From contig CAWCWA010000025.1 in the NCBI GenBank assembly GCA_963799085.1, forward strand, positions 22,268-86,267: a stretch of DNA of 64,000 bases. Direction: 5' to 3'. The translations under genes and the position numbers were made by a program. This DNA comes from AP-15 sp963799085 (GTDB lineage: Bacteria > Pseudomonadota > Alphaproteobacteria > ATCC43930 > CGMCC-115725). The notes below the pieces were generated by a model that saw only the letters and a program-made list of their open reading frames with translations, ran no database searches and was not told the origin of the DNA. Below are positions 55,102 through 64,000 of the stretch, piece by piece. The first letter of the stretch is position 1; every line of letters starts with the position of its first letter.

Positions 55102-56697
55102 ATGGGTGCGTATAACAACAGCCGTGAATTGCAAAATACCGGCTCAAAAGAAATCGATCTGACGCGTCGCGACGTTCTCGCCTCGCTGACGGCCCTCGGC
55201 CTTGTCGCCGGCGCGCCGACGATCGCAAGGGCGGCGGCGCCCGATGGACAGCTGACATACGGCGTGCATGTCTCGCTGGCGCCGACATGGTTCGATCCCG
55301 CGGACACGCAGGGGATCATCACCCCGTTCATGGTGCTCTATGCATTGCACGATGCGGTGGTGAAGCCGATGCCGGGCAAATTGCAGACCCCCTGCCTCGC
55401 CGAATCCTGGACCGCGTCCGAGGACGGGTTGACGTACGAATTCGTGCTGCGCAAGAACGCCAAGTTTCACAATGGCGATCCCGTGACGGCCGAGGACGTG
55501 AAATTCTCGTTCGAGCGCTATCGCGGCACGGCGCACGACGTGCTGAAGGCGCGCGTGGCCTCGATCGAGACGCCCGACCCGCTGCACGTCCAGTTCAAGT
55601 TGAAGAACCCGTGGCCCGATTTTCAGACCTTCTATTCGAGCGCCAGCGGCGCCGGGTGGATCGTGCCGAAGAAATATGTCGAGAAGGTCGGCGACGAGGG
55701 TTTCAAAAAAGCGCCGATCGGCGCCGGCCCGTACAAATTCGTCTCGTTCAACCCCGGCGTCGAACTGGTCCTGGAGGCGTTCGACGGCTACTGGCGCAAG
55801 ACGCCCGCGGTCAAGCGTCTGGTCATGAAAGTGATCCCTGACGAGTCGACGAGGCTTGCCGCCTTGAAGCGCGGCGAGGTCGACATTGTCTACTCGATCC
55901 GCGGCGAATTGGCCGAGGAGTTGAAGCGCACGCCGGGGCTCACGCTGAAGCCGGTGGTGTTGCAGGGTCCGAACTGGATCTATTTCCCCGAACAATGGGA
56001 CCCGAAATCGCCGTGGCACGATGTGCGGGTGCGGCAGGCGGCCAATCTGGCGATCGACCGCGACGGCATCAACCAGGCCTTGACGCTCGGCTATTCAAAG
56101 GTCACCAACAGCCTGATCCCCTATACCTTCGAGTTTTACTGGCAGCCGCCGCAGGCGGTGTACGACCCGGAAAAGGCCAAGAAGCTGCTTGCCGAGGCCG
56201 GTCTCGCCAGCGGTTTTGACGCCGGGCTCTATACCTGCGACAGCTCCTACGCAAATCTCGGCGAGACGGTGCTCAATAATCTGCAGGCGATCGGCATCCG
56301 CGGTCAGCTGCGGCCGCTCGAACGCGCCGCCTTTTTCGAGGGCTATGCCAACAAGAAATACACCAAGGGCATCATCCAGGCGGCGAGCGCTGCTTTCGGC
56401 AACGCGGCGACACGGCTCGAAGCCTTCGTTGTCAAGGGCGGCGCTTTTGCCTACGGCAATTACCCCGACATCGACGAACTGTTCGCCAAGCAAGCGATTG
56501 AACTCGATCACCAGAAGCGCGCCGCCATTCTGGAGCAGATCCAGAAGCTCGTTTACGAGAAATCGATTTATGCCCAGATCTGGCAGTTGGGCTTCATCAA
56601 TGGCGTGGGTCCAAGGGTCGGCGAATCCTCGTTCGGCCTGATCCCGGGTTTTGCCTACACAGCGCCGTTCGAAGACCTGACCATCAAAAGCAGCTGA
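55102..56697 (+). CDS. ABC transporter substrate-binding protein, family 5 (locus 2)
   Basis: 531 residues, with a strong GGAGGAGG site before the ATG at 55102. The signal region IDLTRRDVLASLTALGLVAG has a Tat-like RR motif. Core features are DGQLTYGVHVSLAPTWFDPA, YEFVLRKNAKFHNGDPVTAE, DVKFSFERYRG and VKRLVMKVIPDESTRLAALK. It binds the transported solute in the periplasm for the permease pair that follows 38 bases later. Together with the next four genes it makes a complete binding protein - permease - permease - ATPase - ATPase operon. Confidence 0.9.
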   Translation: MGAYNNSRELQNTGSKEIDLTRRDVLASLTALGLVAGAPTIARAAAPDGQLTYGVHVSLAPTWFDPADTQGIITPFMVLYALHDAVVKPMPGKLQTPCLAESWTASEDGLTYEFVLRKNAKFHNGDPVTAEDVKFSFERYRGTAHDVLKARVASIETPDPLHVQFKLKNPWPDFQTFYSSASGAGWIVPKKYVEKVGDEGFKKAPIGAGPYKFVSFNPGVELVLEAFDGYWRKTPAVKRLVMKVIPDESTRLAALKRGEVDIVYSIRGELAEELKRTPGLTLKPVVLQGPNWIYFPEQWDPKSPWHDVRVRQAANLAIDRDGINQALTLGYSKVTNSLIPYTFEFYWQPPQAVYDPEKAKKLLAEAGLASGFDAGLYTCDSSYANLGETVLNNLQAIGIRGQLRPLERAAFFEGYANKKYTKGIIQAASAAFGNAATRLEAFVVKGGAFAYGNYPDIDELFAKQAIELDHQKRAAILEQIQKLVYEKSIYAQIWQLGFINGVGPRVGESSFGLIPGFAYTAPFEDLTIKSS

Positions 56698-56734
56698 GCG
56701 TCTCAGGGCCCCGCGATCGAATGCCGAGGCAACC

Positions 56735-57655
56735 ATGAAACAGTTCATCAGACGGCGGGTTCTCTACTCGCTTCTCTCGCTGTTCCTGCTCTCGCTGACG
56801 ATCTTCTTCTTCGTTCGGGTGACGGGTGACCCGGCGGCGTTGCTGGTCGAGCCCGGCGCCAGCGAAGCCGACATTGTCGCTATTCATCACCAGTTCGGCC
56901 TCGACCGGCCGCTTTGGGTGCAATACGGCATCTTCATGAGGGACCTGTTCCACGGCGATCTTGGTCAGTCGTTCTATTACCGTATGCCGGTGATGGATCT
57001 GTACCTCTCACGGCTGCCGAATTCGATCATTCTCGCGGCCGTGGCGATGGGGCTGTCGCTGCTGATCGGCATACCAAGCGGCATCCTCGCCTCGGTGCAG
57101 GTCGGACGGTTCTGGGACAATGCCGGCAAGCTCTTTGCGCTGCTCGGCCTGTCGTTGCCGTCGTTCTGGGTCGGGCTGGTGATGATCCTTGTGTTCTCGG
57201 TCTACCTAGGCTGGCTGCCTTCGTCCGGGGCCGGCACGCCGCTGCACCTGATCATGCCGGCCTTCGCACTCGGGTGGTATTTCGCCGCCTCGCACATGCG
57301 GCTTACCCGCTCGTCGATGCTCGAAGTGCTGGGCTCGGAATACATCAAGCTGGCGCGCATCAAAGGCCTGCCGCAATCGCTGGTGATCGCCAAGCACGCC
57401 TTCAAGAACGCGCTGATCCCGGTTCTGACGCTGGCCGGGATCAACCTTGTCATCATGGTCAACGTGGCTGTCGTGGTCGAGACCGTGTTCGCCTGGCCGG
57501 GCATCGGCAGGCTGCTCTACGAGGGGATCGCCTTCCGCGACTTTCCGGTGGTGCAGGGGGTCGTGCTTCTGGGCGGGGCGATGATCGTGGTCGTCAATCT
57601 TGTGGTCGATGTTCTTTACGCCGTCATCGATCCGCGGATCCGAACGGAGAAGTGA
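56735..57655 (+). CDS. ABC transporter permease (DppB/OppB type)
   Basis: 306 residues with six membrane spans. The first span is LLSLFLLSLTIFFFVRVTGD, the conserved periplasmic stretch is VQYGIFMRDLFHGDLGQSFY, and the EAA-like coupling helix is EYIKLARIKGLPQSLVIAKH followed by AFKNALIPVLT. The start is at 56735. It forms the inner-membrane channel with the DppC-type permease whose start follows five bases later. Confidence 0.92.
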   Translation: MKQFIRRRVLYSLLSLFLLSLTIFFFVRVTGDPAALLVEPGASEADIVAIHHQFGLDRPLWVQYGIFMRDLFHGDLGQSFYYRMPVMDLYLSRLPNSIILAAVAMGLSLLIGIPSGILASVQVGRFWDNAGKLFALLGLSLPSFWVGLVMILVFSVYLGWLPSSGAGTPLHLIMPAFALGWYFAASHMRLTRSSMLEVLGSEYIKLARIKGLPQSLVIAKHAFKNALIPVLTLAGINLVIMVNVAVVVETVFAWPGIGRLLYEGIAFRDFPVVQGVVLLGGAMIVVVNLVVDVLYAVIDPRIRTEK

Positions 57656-57660
57656 CTGTC

Positions 57661-58554
57661 ATGAGCACGCAAGCCGACACCTTCGTCCTGCCGTCGCGGT
57701 CGCGCTGGCGTCCGCGAGCAATCAGGCTCGGCGAGTTCCCACTCGTTCCGGTGTTGATCCTGGCCAGCATCGCGTTCGTCGCGATCTTCGCCAATGTGCT
57801 GGCGCCGCACAATCCCGAGGTCGGCACCCTTGCCGCGCGTTTCAAACCGCCGTTCTGGCAGACCGGCGGCAGCGCCAAATATCTGCTCGGAACCGACCAG
57901 CTCGGCCGTGACGTGCTGTCGCGACTGATCTTTGGCGCTCGCGTTTCGATCGTGGTCGGCTTTACCGCAGTGATCTTCGCCGGCGTCGTGGGCACCGCGC
58001 TCGGCATCGTTTCGGGTTATATGGGCGGCTGGGTCGACCAGGTGATCATGCGCCTGACCGATACCTGGCTGGCGTTGCCGGCTTTGACTTTCGCCATTTT
58101 TCTGGCGGCGATTGTTGGGCCGAGCATGTGGAATATCGTGATCATCCTCGGCGCGGTCTATTGGACGCGCTATGCGCGCGTCATACGCGGGGAAGTGCTG
58201 TCGCTTAAGGAGCGCGAATTTGTCCGGCTGGCGATCGTCGCCGGCTGCTCGAAGTGGACGATCATGACCCGCCATATTTTGCCCAATGTGCTCAACTCGG
58301 CGATCGTGCTCGGCACCTTGATGCTGGGGGTAGTGATCATTGCCGAGGCCTCGCTTTCCTTCCTCGGGGTCGGCGTGCCGCCGCCGCAGCCGGCCTGGGG
58401 ACTGATGCTGGCCGACGGCAAGCAGGGGCTGATGGTCGGCTATTGGTGGCTGACGGTCCTACCCGGGATCTGCATCATGCTGATGGTGCTTTCGGCCAAC
58501 CTCATCGGCGACTGGCTCCGTGTCAAATTCGACCCCCAACTCCGTCAGCTATGA
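57661..58554 (+). CDS. ABC transporter permease (DppC/OppC type)
   Basis: 297 residues. It has the N-terminal span FPLVPVLILASIAFVAIFAN, the family motif YLLGTDQLGRDVLSRLIFGA, the coupling helix EFVRLAIVAGCSKWTIMTRH followed by ILPNVLNS, and SFLGVGVPPPQPAWGLMLAD. It pairs with the DppB-type permease. Its 3' end overlaps the listed start of the next ATPase gene. Confidence 0.92.
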   Translation: MSTQADTFVLPSRSRWRPRAIRLGEFPLVPVLILASIAFVAIFANVLAPHNPEVGTLAARFKPPFWQTGGSAKYLLGTDQLGRDVLSRLIFGARVSIVVGFTAVIFAGVVGTALGIVSGYMGGWVDQVIMRLTDTWLALPALTFAIFLAAIVGPSMWNIVIILGAVYWTRYARVIRGEVLSLKEREFVRLAIVAGCSKWTIMTRHILPNVLNSAIVLGTLMLGVVIIAEASLSFLGVGVPPPQPAWGLMLADGKQGLMVGYWWLTVLPGICIMLMVLSANLIGDWLRVKFDPQLRQL

Positions 58555-59597
58555 GCCGACGGCTCGGCGGCAGCCGGCGAAAGTCGGCCCGCTGCTCGAG
58601 TTGCGCAACCTGTCGACGCACTACGTGTCGGCGCGGGGAAGCCGCGTGGTGCGCGCGGTCGACGAGGTGTCGCTGCGCATCAATGCCGGCGAAACCCTCG
58701 GGATCGTCGGCGAATCCGGCTCCGGCAAGAGCACCCTGGCGCTGACCATCCTGCGCGTCCTGCCGCCGGCGGCGCGCATCGTCGGCGGGCAGATGCTGTT
58801 CGAGGGCGAGGATCTTGTAGAGAAATCCGACGCTGAGATGCGGCAAATCCGCGGCAAGCGCATTGCCATGGTGTTGCAGGACCCGATGGCGTCGCTCAAC
58901 CCGCTGTTCACGATCGGCGATCAGGTCGCCGAGCCGATCCGGGTGCATGAAGGCGCCACGCGGGCAAACGCCTGGAACCGGGCGCGCGAACCTCCTGAAG
59001 GCGGTGCGTATCCCGTCGCCCGAAACCCGCATCGGGCAATATCCGCACGAGATGTCCGGGGGAATGCGGCAGCGGATCGTCGGCGCGATCGGCATCTCCT
59101 GCGAGCCGCGGCTGTTGATCGCCGACGAGCCGACGACGAGCCTCGACCTGACGATCCAGGCGCAATACCTCAGTCTGTTGCGCGACCTGCAGCGGGAGCA
59201 CCATCTGGCCCTGATCTTCATCACCCACAATCTCGGCATCGTCGCCAAGATGTGCGACCAGATCGCCGTCATGTATGCCGGACGGCTGGTTGAATCGGGG
59301 CCGGTCTCGCGGATCTTCAACGCGCCGAGCCATCCCTATACCGAGGCGCTGTTGAGTTCGATCCCGCGGATGACCGTAAGCCGCCAGCGCTTGACGGCGA
59401 TCGAGGGTCAGCCGCCCGACCTCTCGGCGCTGCCGCCCGGGTGCTCGTTTGCGCCGCGTTGTGTCAAGGCCTTCAACCGCTGCCTCGAGGAAACCCCGCC
59501 GGAATTCGTCCCGGGCGAGGGTCAGACCGCGCGCTGCTGGCTGGCGGCGCCCGGCGCGGAGCCGACGCGGCGCCCCGTCGCGGCCGGAGTCGCATGA
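58520..59597 (+). CDS. Peptide/nickel ABC transporter ATP-binding protein (DppD type), locus 2 (one frameshift)
   Basis: About 359 residues. Walker A is GIVGESGSGKSTLALTILRV, Q-loop MVLQDPMASLNPLF, signature YPHEMSGGMRQRIVGAIGIS and Walker B LLIADEPTTSLDLTIQAQYL. Near 58985 one extra base in GGGCGCGCGAACC splits RAANLLKAVRIPSPETRIG. The start is a GTG at 58520 that overlaps the previous gene by 35 bases; the ATG at 58551, the more natural coupled start, is out of frame, so a second small error near the 5' end is possible. It energises the permeases at this locus. Confidence 0.85.
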
Positions 59598-60607
59598 TGG
59601 CGGTTTTGGAAGCGGCGGGGCTCGTCAAGCATTTCGAGGGCAAGCGCGGTCTCTTCGGCGGCCAGCGCCCGGTGGTCCGCGCGGTTGACGGGATCTCGTT
59701 CGCGATCGAGAGCGGCAAGACCCTCGGGGTTGTCGGCAAATCGGGCTGCGGCAAGACCACGACGGCAAAACTTGTGCTCGGCCTCGAACAGCCGACGAGC
59801 GGCAGCATGCGGTTCGAGGGCAAGGAGTTGAGCCAGCTCGACTCTGTCGGGCGGCGGCATTACCGCAAATCGGTGCAGGCGGTATTTCAGGATCCCTACG
59901 CCTCGCTAAGCCCGAGGATGCGCATCAGCGCCATCATCGCCGAGCCGATCACGACCAACGAGACGGTGTCGAAGGACGAGGTTCGCCAGCGTGTTCTACG
60001 CCTCCTCGACCTCGTGGGGCTCCCGGAGCGCGCCGCCGATCTGTTCCCGCACGAATTTTCCGGAGGTCAGCGGCAGCGCATCGCGATCGCCCGCTCCCTG
60101 GCGCTGTCGCCCAAGGTGATTGTGCTCGACGAGCCGGTCTCCGCGCTCGACGTGTCGATCCGGGCGCAGATCCTCAATCTCCTGGTCGATCTCCAGACGC
60201 AGCTCGGGCTCTCCTATCTGTTCATCGCCCACGATCTGGCCGCGGTGGCCCATATGAGCCACACGATCGTCGTCATGTATCTCGGCAAGATCGTCGAGAG
60301 CGGGGAGGCGCAGGCGCTGGCCCGTGCGCCGAAACACCCCTACACCGAAGCGCTGTTTTCGGCGGCCTTGCCGAGCCATCCCGACGAGCGGCGCGAGGAA
60401 ATCGTCCTGCAAGGCGAAGTGCCGAGCCCGTTGCGGCCCCCCTCGGGCTGCCGGTTCCACACCCGATGCCCGCATGTGATGCCGATCTGCGCCAAGCAGG
60501 AGCCTCCTCTCGCCGATGTCGAGGGCCGTCTCGTCGCTTGTCATCTCTACGATTCGGCGGCCGAACCCGCCCTCGATCCCGGCAAGAAAGTGAGCCTCGT
60601 GTCGTAG
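59594..60607 (+). CDS. Peptide/nickel ABC transporter ATP-binding protein (DppF type), locus 2
   Basis: 337 residues. The start ATGATG at 59594 overlaps the preceding stop. Walker A GVVGKSGCGKTTTAKLVLGL, Q-loop AVFQDPYASLSPRM, signature HEFSGGQRQRIAIARSLALS and Walker B VIVLDEPVSALDVSIRAQIL are intact, and the C-terminal oligopeptide extension has GCRFHTRCPHVMPIC. It completes the five-gene transporter operon starting at 55102. Confidence 0.92.
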   Translation: MMAVLEAAGLVKHFEGKRGLFGGQRPVVRAVDGISFAIESGKTLGVVGKSGCGKTTTAKLVLGLEQPTSGSMRFEGKELSQLDSVGRRHYRKSVQAVFQDPYASLSPRMRISAIIAEPITTNETVSKDEVRQRVLRLLDLVGLPERAADLFPHEFSGGQRQRIAIARSLALSPKVIVLDEPVSALDVSIRAQILNLLVDLQTQLGLSYLFIAHDLAAVAHMSHTIVVMYLGKIVESGEAQALARAPKHPYTEALFSAALPSHPDERREEIVLQGEVPSPLRPPSGCRFHTRCPHVMPICAKQEPPLADVEGRLVACHLYDSAAEPALDPGKKVSLVS

Positions 60608-60616
60608 GCGCACGGG

Positions 60617-60988
60617 CTAATGTCGCCGCAGCGCCTGCCCCCCGAGCGCTGCCCAACCGATCAGAAACGCGATCCCGCCGAACGGCGTGACGAGGCCGAG
60701 CGCGGCGGCGCCGCTGAGCCCGAGCGCGAACAGGCTCAGGCTGAACAGCAGGATCCCGGCGGCAAACCCCATTCCGGCGACGGTCAGCGCCAGGCTCGGC
60801 GGATCACGCTGCGCTGCGAGCGCCGCTACTGCCACCAACGCGGCGGCATGAACCATGCCGTAAAGGGCCCCGGTGCGCAGCAATTCCGCGGCATGCGCGT
60901 CGCCGACCGCAAGATGGGAGGCTAACGCGCCGGCGGCCACCGATAAAAATCCGCCGAGCGCGGCGATCGCAAGCCAGAGACGGATCAT
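60617..60988 (-). CDS. DUF423 family membrane protein
   Basis: 123 residues with about four membrane spans. It starts RLWLAIAALGGFLSVAAGAL and has GALYGMVHAAALVAVAALAA and LVTPFGGIAFLIGWAALGGQ, the standard DUF423 (YwdK-like) layout. Its role is unknown. The start overlaps the end of the glycosyltransferase gene by four bases, so both are on one transcript. Confidence 0.88.
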   Translation of the reverse strand: MIRLWLAIAALGGFLSVAAGALASHLAVGDAHAAELLRTGALYGMVHAAALVAVAALAAQRDPPSLALTVAGMGFAAGILLFSLSLFALGLSGAAALGLVTPFGGIAFLIGWAALGGQALRRH

Positions 60989-62166
60989 CGCAGCTCCCGG
61001 TCGCGCTCCTGCAGGGCGCGGCGGTACAGAGCCAGCGTCTCGCGGGCGACGATAACCTCGCCGAATTCGCGCTCGACGAGGGCGCGGCCTGCCTGGCCCA
61101 TGCTTCGCCGCCGCGCCCGGTCGGCGGCGAGCGTTCTGATCGCCGCGGCGAGACCGTCGATGTCGTGCGGCGCCACAAGCAGACCGGTCTCGCCCGGCCG
61201 CACGACGTCGCGGCAGCCGGGCGCGTCGGTGGCGATAATCGGCCGGGCGCAGGCGGCCGCTTCGAGCAGCGCCTTGGGCACGCCCTCGCCATAGGTCGAC
61301 GGCAGCAATGCGATCGCGGACTGCCGCCAGATGTCGCGGACATCCGCGACCCGGCCGAGCCAGGCGATCCCCGGTTCGCTCGCCAGCGACCGCAGGCATT
61401 CCTCGGTCAGCGAGCCGGGATTGTCGGGATCGGTCGGACCGGCGAGCAGCAGATCGACCGCGGTCCCTTGGGCGCGCAGCCGACGAACCGCGGCGGCCGC
61501 TTCGAGCACGCCCTTATCGGCAAGCATGCGCGACACCAGCGCGACGGTGACGCTGTCCCCTTCGGGTTCGGACAGCGGCAGGAAATGCGCGACATCGACG
61601 CCGGAGCCCTTGATCAGAGCAATCCGCTCCAGCGCCATACCAAGTTTCGCCACGGCGGCGCCGTCCGCCGGGTTCTGCACAATGATCCGGGTGCGCTTGC
61701 CTGCAGCGGCAACGCGCAAAGCGAGGCGCAGCGCGGGTCGCCGCAATCCGGCCCCGATGCCTCCGGCGGAAAAGCCCGATCCCAGGCCCATTATCGAATG
61801 GATCGAGGTCGGGGCCGCATCTGACCCAGCAAAGGCGAGGTGCTGGGCGAGAGCGCCGAACAGCACCGGCTTCAGCGCGATATGGTGGACAATGTCCGGC
61901 CGCTCAGCGCGATAGAGCCGAGTAATGGCGCGGACTGCGCGAAAAGCGCCGGAGAGGCCATCGCCGCGGCGGCGCCAAGCCAAGGCGCGCAATGCGAACC
62001 CTTCCGCGCAGATCGCTTCGCCATGCTCCTGCACCCGGGCGGCAACAACGACCTCGAACCCGGCGTCCCGCGCGGCGCGGGCGATCGGCAAACGATGCGA
62101 GCAGAAATACCAGTCCTCGGTCACGAGAAAGAGCAATTTCGCGCGTTGTCCGGGAGGCGCTGTCAT
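60985..62166 (-). CDS. Glycosyltransferase family 4 protein
   Basis: 393 residues. The N-terminal GT-B domain has LLFLVTEDWYFCSHRLPIAR, and the C-terminal domain has VALVSRMLADKGVLEAAAAV and IALLPSTYGEGVPKALLEAA, including the E-x7-E nucleotide-sugar motif, then CARPIIATDAPGCRDVVRPG. It resembles enzymes that transfer N-acetylhexosamine to lipid carriers in O-antigen or exopolysaccharide synthesis. It is divergent from a sugar epimerase gene, which supports a surface-polysaccharide role. Confidence 0.88.
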   Translation of the reverse strand: MTAPPGQRAKLLFLVTEDWYFCSHRLPIARAARDAGFEVVVAARVQEHGEAICAEGFALRALAWRRRGDGLSGAFRAVRAITRLYRAERPDIVHHIALKPVLFGALAQHLAFAGSDAAPTSIHSIMGLGSGFSAGGIGAGLRRPALRLALRVAAAGKRTRIIVQNPADGAAVAKLGMALERIALIKGSGVDVAHFLPLSEPEGDSVTVALVSRMLADKGVLEAAAAVRRLRAQGTAVDLLLAGPTDPDNPGSLTEECLRSLASEPGIAWLGRVADVRDIWRQSAIALLPSTYGEGVPKALLEAAACARPIIATDAPGCRDVVRPGETGLLVAPHDIDGLAAAIRTLAADRARRRSMGQAGRALVEREFGEVIVARETLALYRRALQERDRELR

Positions 62167-62300
62167 GGTTGCGGGAACTTCGAACTCGCAAACAAAGGTC
62201 GTCGGGCGCCGGCGGCTTGCCCTCGAACCGGCATCTCTTTAGAGGATCTCTCCCGAAACGGGTTGCACAATCGGCCGCCCGGCCGCGACGGAGACGTGAG

Positions 62301-63236
62301 CTGGCGCGCATTCTGGTGACCGGGGCCGCGGGTTTCATCGGCCGAGCCTTGTGCCGTTCGCTCGGCGAACACGGTCATGATGCCGTCGGGCTAACGCGCG
62401 CCGAGGCGGAGCCCATTCGAGGGGTGGCGCTCCACCCGATCGGCGACATCGAGCCGCAGACCGACTGGACAGGTCGTCTGAGCGGTGTCGAGATCATTGT
62501 CCACCTCGCCAATCGGGCGCACCGCACCGTTTTCGATCCTGCGACCGACCGCGAACCCGCCGCCGCCGCGAACCTTGCCGCCGCCGCGGCCGCCGCCGGG
62601 GTGCGGCGCATCGTGCATATGAGTTCGGCGCTCGCGATGGGCGAGGCGACGCGACCCGGGATGCCGTTCCGCCCGGCCGACTCGCCGGCGCCGCAAATGG
62701 CCTATGGACGGGCGAAGCTCGCGGTCGAACGGGCGCTTGCCCCCGCGGCGGAAGCAGCGGGTCTGGAGCTCGTGATCCTGCGCCCGCCGCTCGTCTACGG
62801 TCCCGGCGTCAAGGCAAATTTCCGTTCGCTGCTCCGCGTCGTGGCGAGCGGCCTGCCCTTGCCATTTGCCGGAATCGAGAACCGCCGCAGTCTGATCTTT
62901 CTGGACAATCTGGTAGATGTGACCGCACTCGCGTGCCTCGATCCCGACGCCACGGGCCGAGTCCTCCTGGTGCGCGACTCGGTTGACCTGTCGACCCCCG
63001 AACTCGTCGCGGCACTCGCCGATGGGCTCGGCCGGCGGGTACGGCTATTCGCGCCTCCGGCGCCGGTCCTGGCGCTGGCCTTGCGGGCGCCGGGCCTCGG
63101 GACGAAGCTGGCGCGTCTGACCGCCTCGCTGCAGGTCGACGACGACGAAGCAAGGAGAATTCTGGGCTGGGAGCCGGCGGTGGCGCCGGCGGCGGGACTC
63201 GCCTTGACGGCGCGAGATTTCCTCTGGGGTCGGTGA
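62301..63236 (+). CDS. NAD-dependent epimerase/dehydratase (extended SDR)
   Basis: About 311 residues. It begins ARILVTGAAGFIGRALCRSL with the GxxGxxG NAD motif; further blocks are VRRIVHMSSALAMGEATRPG, the YxxxK catalytic pair in MAYGRAKLAVERALA and LELVILRPPLVYGPGVKANF. The start is uncertain: no ATG or GTG is in frame near the expected N-terminus, the position given is a CTG, and TTG at 62217 would add 28 unlikely residues. A small frame error may hide a GTG at 62296. It probably makes a nucleotide sugar for the divergent glycosyltransferase. Confidence 0.82.
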   Translation: MARILVTGAAGFIGRALCRSLGEHGHDAVGLTRAEAEPIRGVALHPIGDIEPQTDWTGRLSGVEIIVHLANRAHRTVFDPATDREPAAAANLAAAAAAAGVRRIVHMSSALAMGEATRPGMPFRPADSPAPQMAYGRAKLAVERALAPAAEAAGLELVILRPPLVYGPGVKANFRSLLRVVASGLPLPFAGIENRRSLIFLDNLVDVTALACLDPDATGRVLLVRDSVDLSTPELVAALADGLGRRVRLFAPPAPVLALALRAPGLGTKLARLTASLQVDDDEARRILGWEPAVAPAAGLALTARDFLWGR

Positions 63237-63380
63237 CGGGGAGCCCCGGGGTGCGGCGTTTTCCCGACAGTCGGGGTGAAGGCAGATTTGCCGCGAAATT
63301 CTGTTGCGCCCGCGGCCCGGCGGTCGTATCGGGCCGTGTGACGTGGCCATCGGGCTCTGAATAGAGCGGGGGAGCTGACC

Positions 63381-63866
63381 GTGCCGAGTTTTGACATCGT
63401 CTCGCGGATCGACCTCGCCGAGGTCGATAACGCCGTCGCCGGCATCATGCGCGAAATTGGCGCGCGTTTTGATTTCAAGGGCAGCAAATGCGCGATCGAA
63501 CGCAAGGAGGGCGCGCTGATGCTGGCCGCCGACGACGAACTCAAACTGAAGCAGATGCACGAGCTTCTGAAGGTCCATCTGACCCGGCGCAAGGTCGAGC
63601 CGGGGGCACTCGAATACAAGCCGCCGGAGAAGGCCTCAGGCAACACCCTGCGCCAGGCGATCGTGCTGCGTCAGGGGGTCGACGCCGAGCTTGCGCGGCG
63701 TCTCGTCCGGAGCGTCAAAGACAGCAAGCTCAAGGTGCAGGTTACGATCCAGGGGGACGAACTGCGGGTTGCCGGCAAGAAGCGCGACGATCTGCAGGAT
63801 GCGATCGCGCTGATCCGCGGCCTCAAGATCGAGCAGCCGCTGCAATATCTGAACTTTCGCGAGTAG
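63381..63866 (+). CDS. yajQ: YajQ family nucleotide-binding protein
   Basis: 161 residues starting with GTG at 63381. The family pattern is complete: PSFDIVSRIDLAEVDNAVAG, ARFDFKGSKCAIERKEGALM, HLTRRKVEPGALEYKPPEKA, GNTLRQAIVLRQGVDAELAR and SVKDSKLKVQVTIQGDELRV. YajQ proteins bind nucleotides; a Xanthomonas member binds cyclic di-GMP. It stands alone, 59 bases before tRNA-Glu. Confidence 0.94.
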   Translation: MPSFDIVSRIDLAEVDNAVAGIMREIGARFDFKGSKCAIERKEGALMLAADDELKLKQMHELLKVHLTRRKVEPGALEYKPPEKASGNTLRQAIVLRQGVDAELARRLVRSVKDSKLKVQVTIQGDELRVAGKKRDDLQDAIALIRGLKIEQPLQYLNFRE

Positions 63867-63925
63867 TGGGGGCGGTCAGGCTCTTGTGTCACTGCGGTCG
63901 AGCCGGTATGAGTTTTGCCGGCTTC

Positions 63926-64000
63926 GTCCCCTTCGTCTAGAGGCCCAGGACACCGCCCTCTCACGGCGGCAACACCGGTTCGAATCCGGTAGGGGACGCC
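63926..64000 (+). tRNA. tRNA-Glu (anticodon CTC)
   Basis: The acceptor stem GTCCCCT pairs with AGGGGAC. The D arm, the anticodon stem CCGCC/GGCGG with loop CTCTCAC, and the T arm CCGGTTCGAATCCGG are all standard. The anticodon is CTC at 63960-63962, which reads GAG. The window ends in CC of the 3' tail, so the final A lies just outside. Confidence 0.96.

Noticed and set aside
62217..62300. TTG at 62217 as the start of the epimerase
   Set aside because: It would place 28 Arg-rich residues before the first beta strand, which the family lacks, and no ribosome binding site is visible. A start near 62296-62301 is more likely.

Overview
The window is GC-rich DNA from an alphaproteobacterium; the order cannot be fixed from this sequence. 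The assignment rests on the run NDUFA12 homologue - mlaD - DUF2155 - aat - accC, the run mutT - argJ - parvulin isomerase - secA, and a class II (B12) ribonucleotide reductase. The window ends on a tRNA-Glu.

Layout. 1-17.8 kb is a catabolic cluster: class III aminotransferase, enoyl-CoA hydratase, S9 peptidase, five luciferase-like (LLM) flavin oxidoreductases, a tandem CaiB/BaiF CoA-transferase, a TauE/SafE exporter and an amidohydrolase. 17.8-20.3 kb is an accessory patch with a FitA/VapC-type toxin-antitoxin pair and a lower-GC dGTPase with a small wHTH partner. 20.4-30.5 kb is redox-rich: a fumarate-reductase-like flavoprotein, an IS1595-family element that truncates a GMC oxidoreductase, a thioredoxin-domain gene overlapping a UGSC-family gene whose in-frame TGA is very probably selenocysteine, a three-subunit molybdenum hydroxylase operon and an amine oxidase. 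30.5-35.5 kb holds an MFS transporter, a CBS protein, a truncated RAYT transposase with REP palindromes, and an IS5-family element splitting a HEPN-like gene. 35.5-48.7 kb is mostly core: nrdJ carrying a GC-rich palindromic insertion, NDUFA12, mlaD, DUF2155, aat, accC, mutT, argJ, parvulin, secA. 48.7-60.6 kb has two peptide/nickel-type ABC transporter loci with minCDE between them. 60.6-64 kb has DUF423, a glycosyltransferase, an epimerase, YajQ and tRNA-Glu.

Most notable are the in-frame TGA at 23710-23712 inside a Sec-Gly-Ser-Cys motif, the palindromic element inside nrdJ, the IS5 insertion with a readable TTAG target duplication that can be undone on paper to restore one ORF, the RAYT/REP cluster, and a composite dispersed repeat present three times.

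Many genes, including secA, carry single-base frameshifts, and by my reading most look like one extra base. This fits an insertion-prone sequencing or assembly error better than gene decay, so frameshifted genes are given as one CDS spanning the break.
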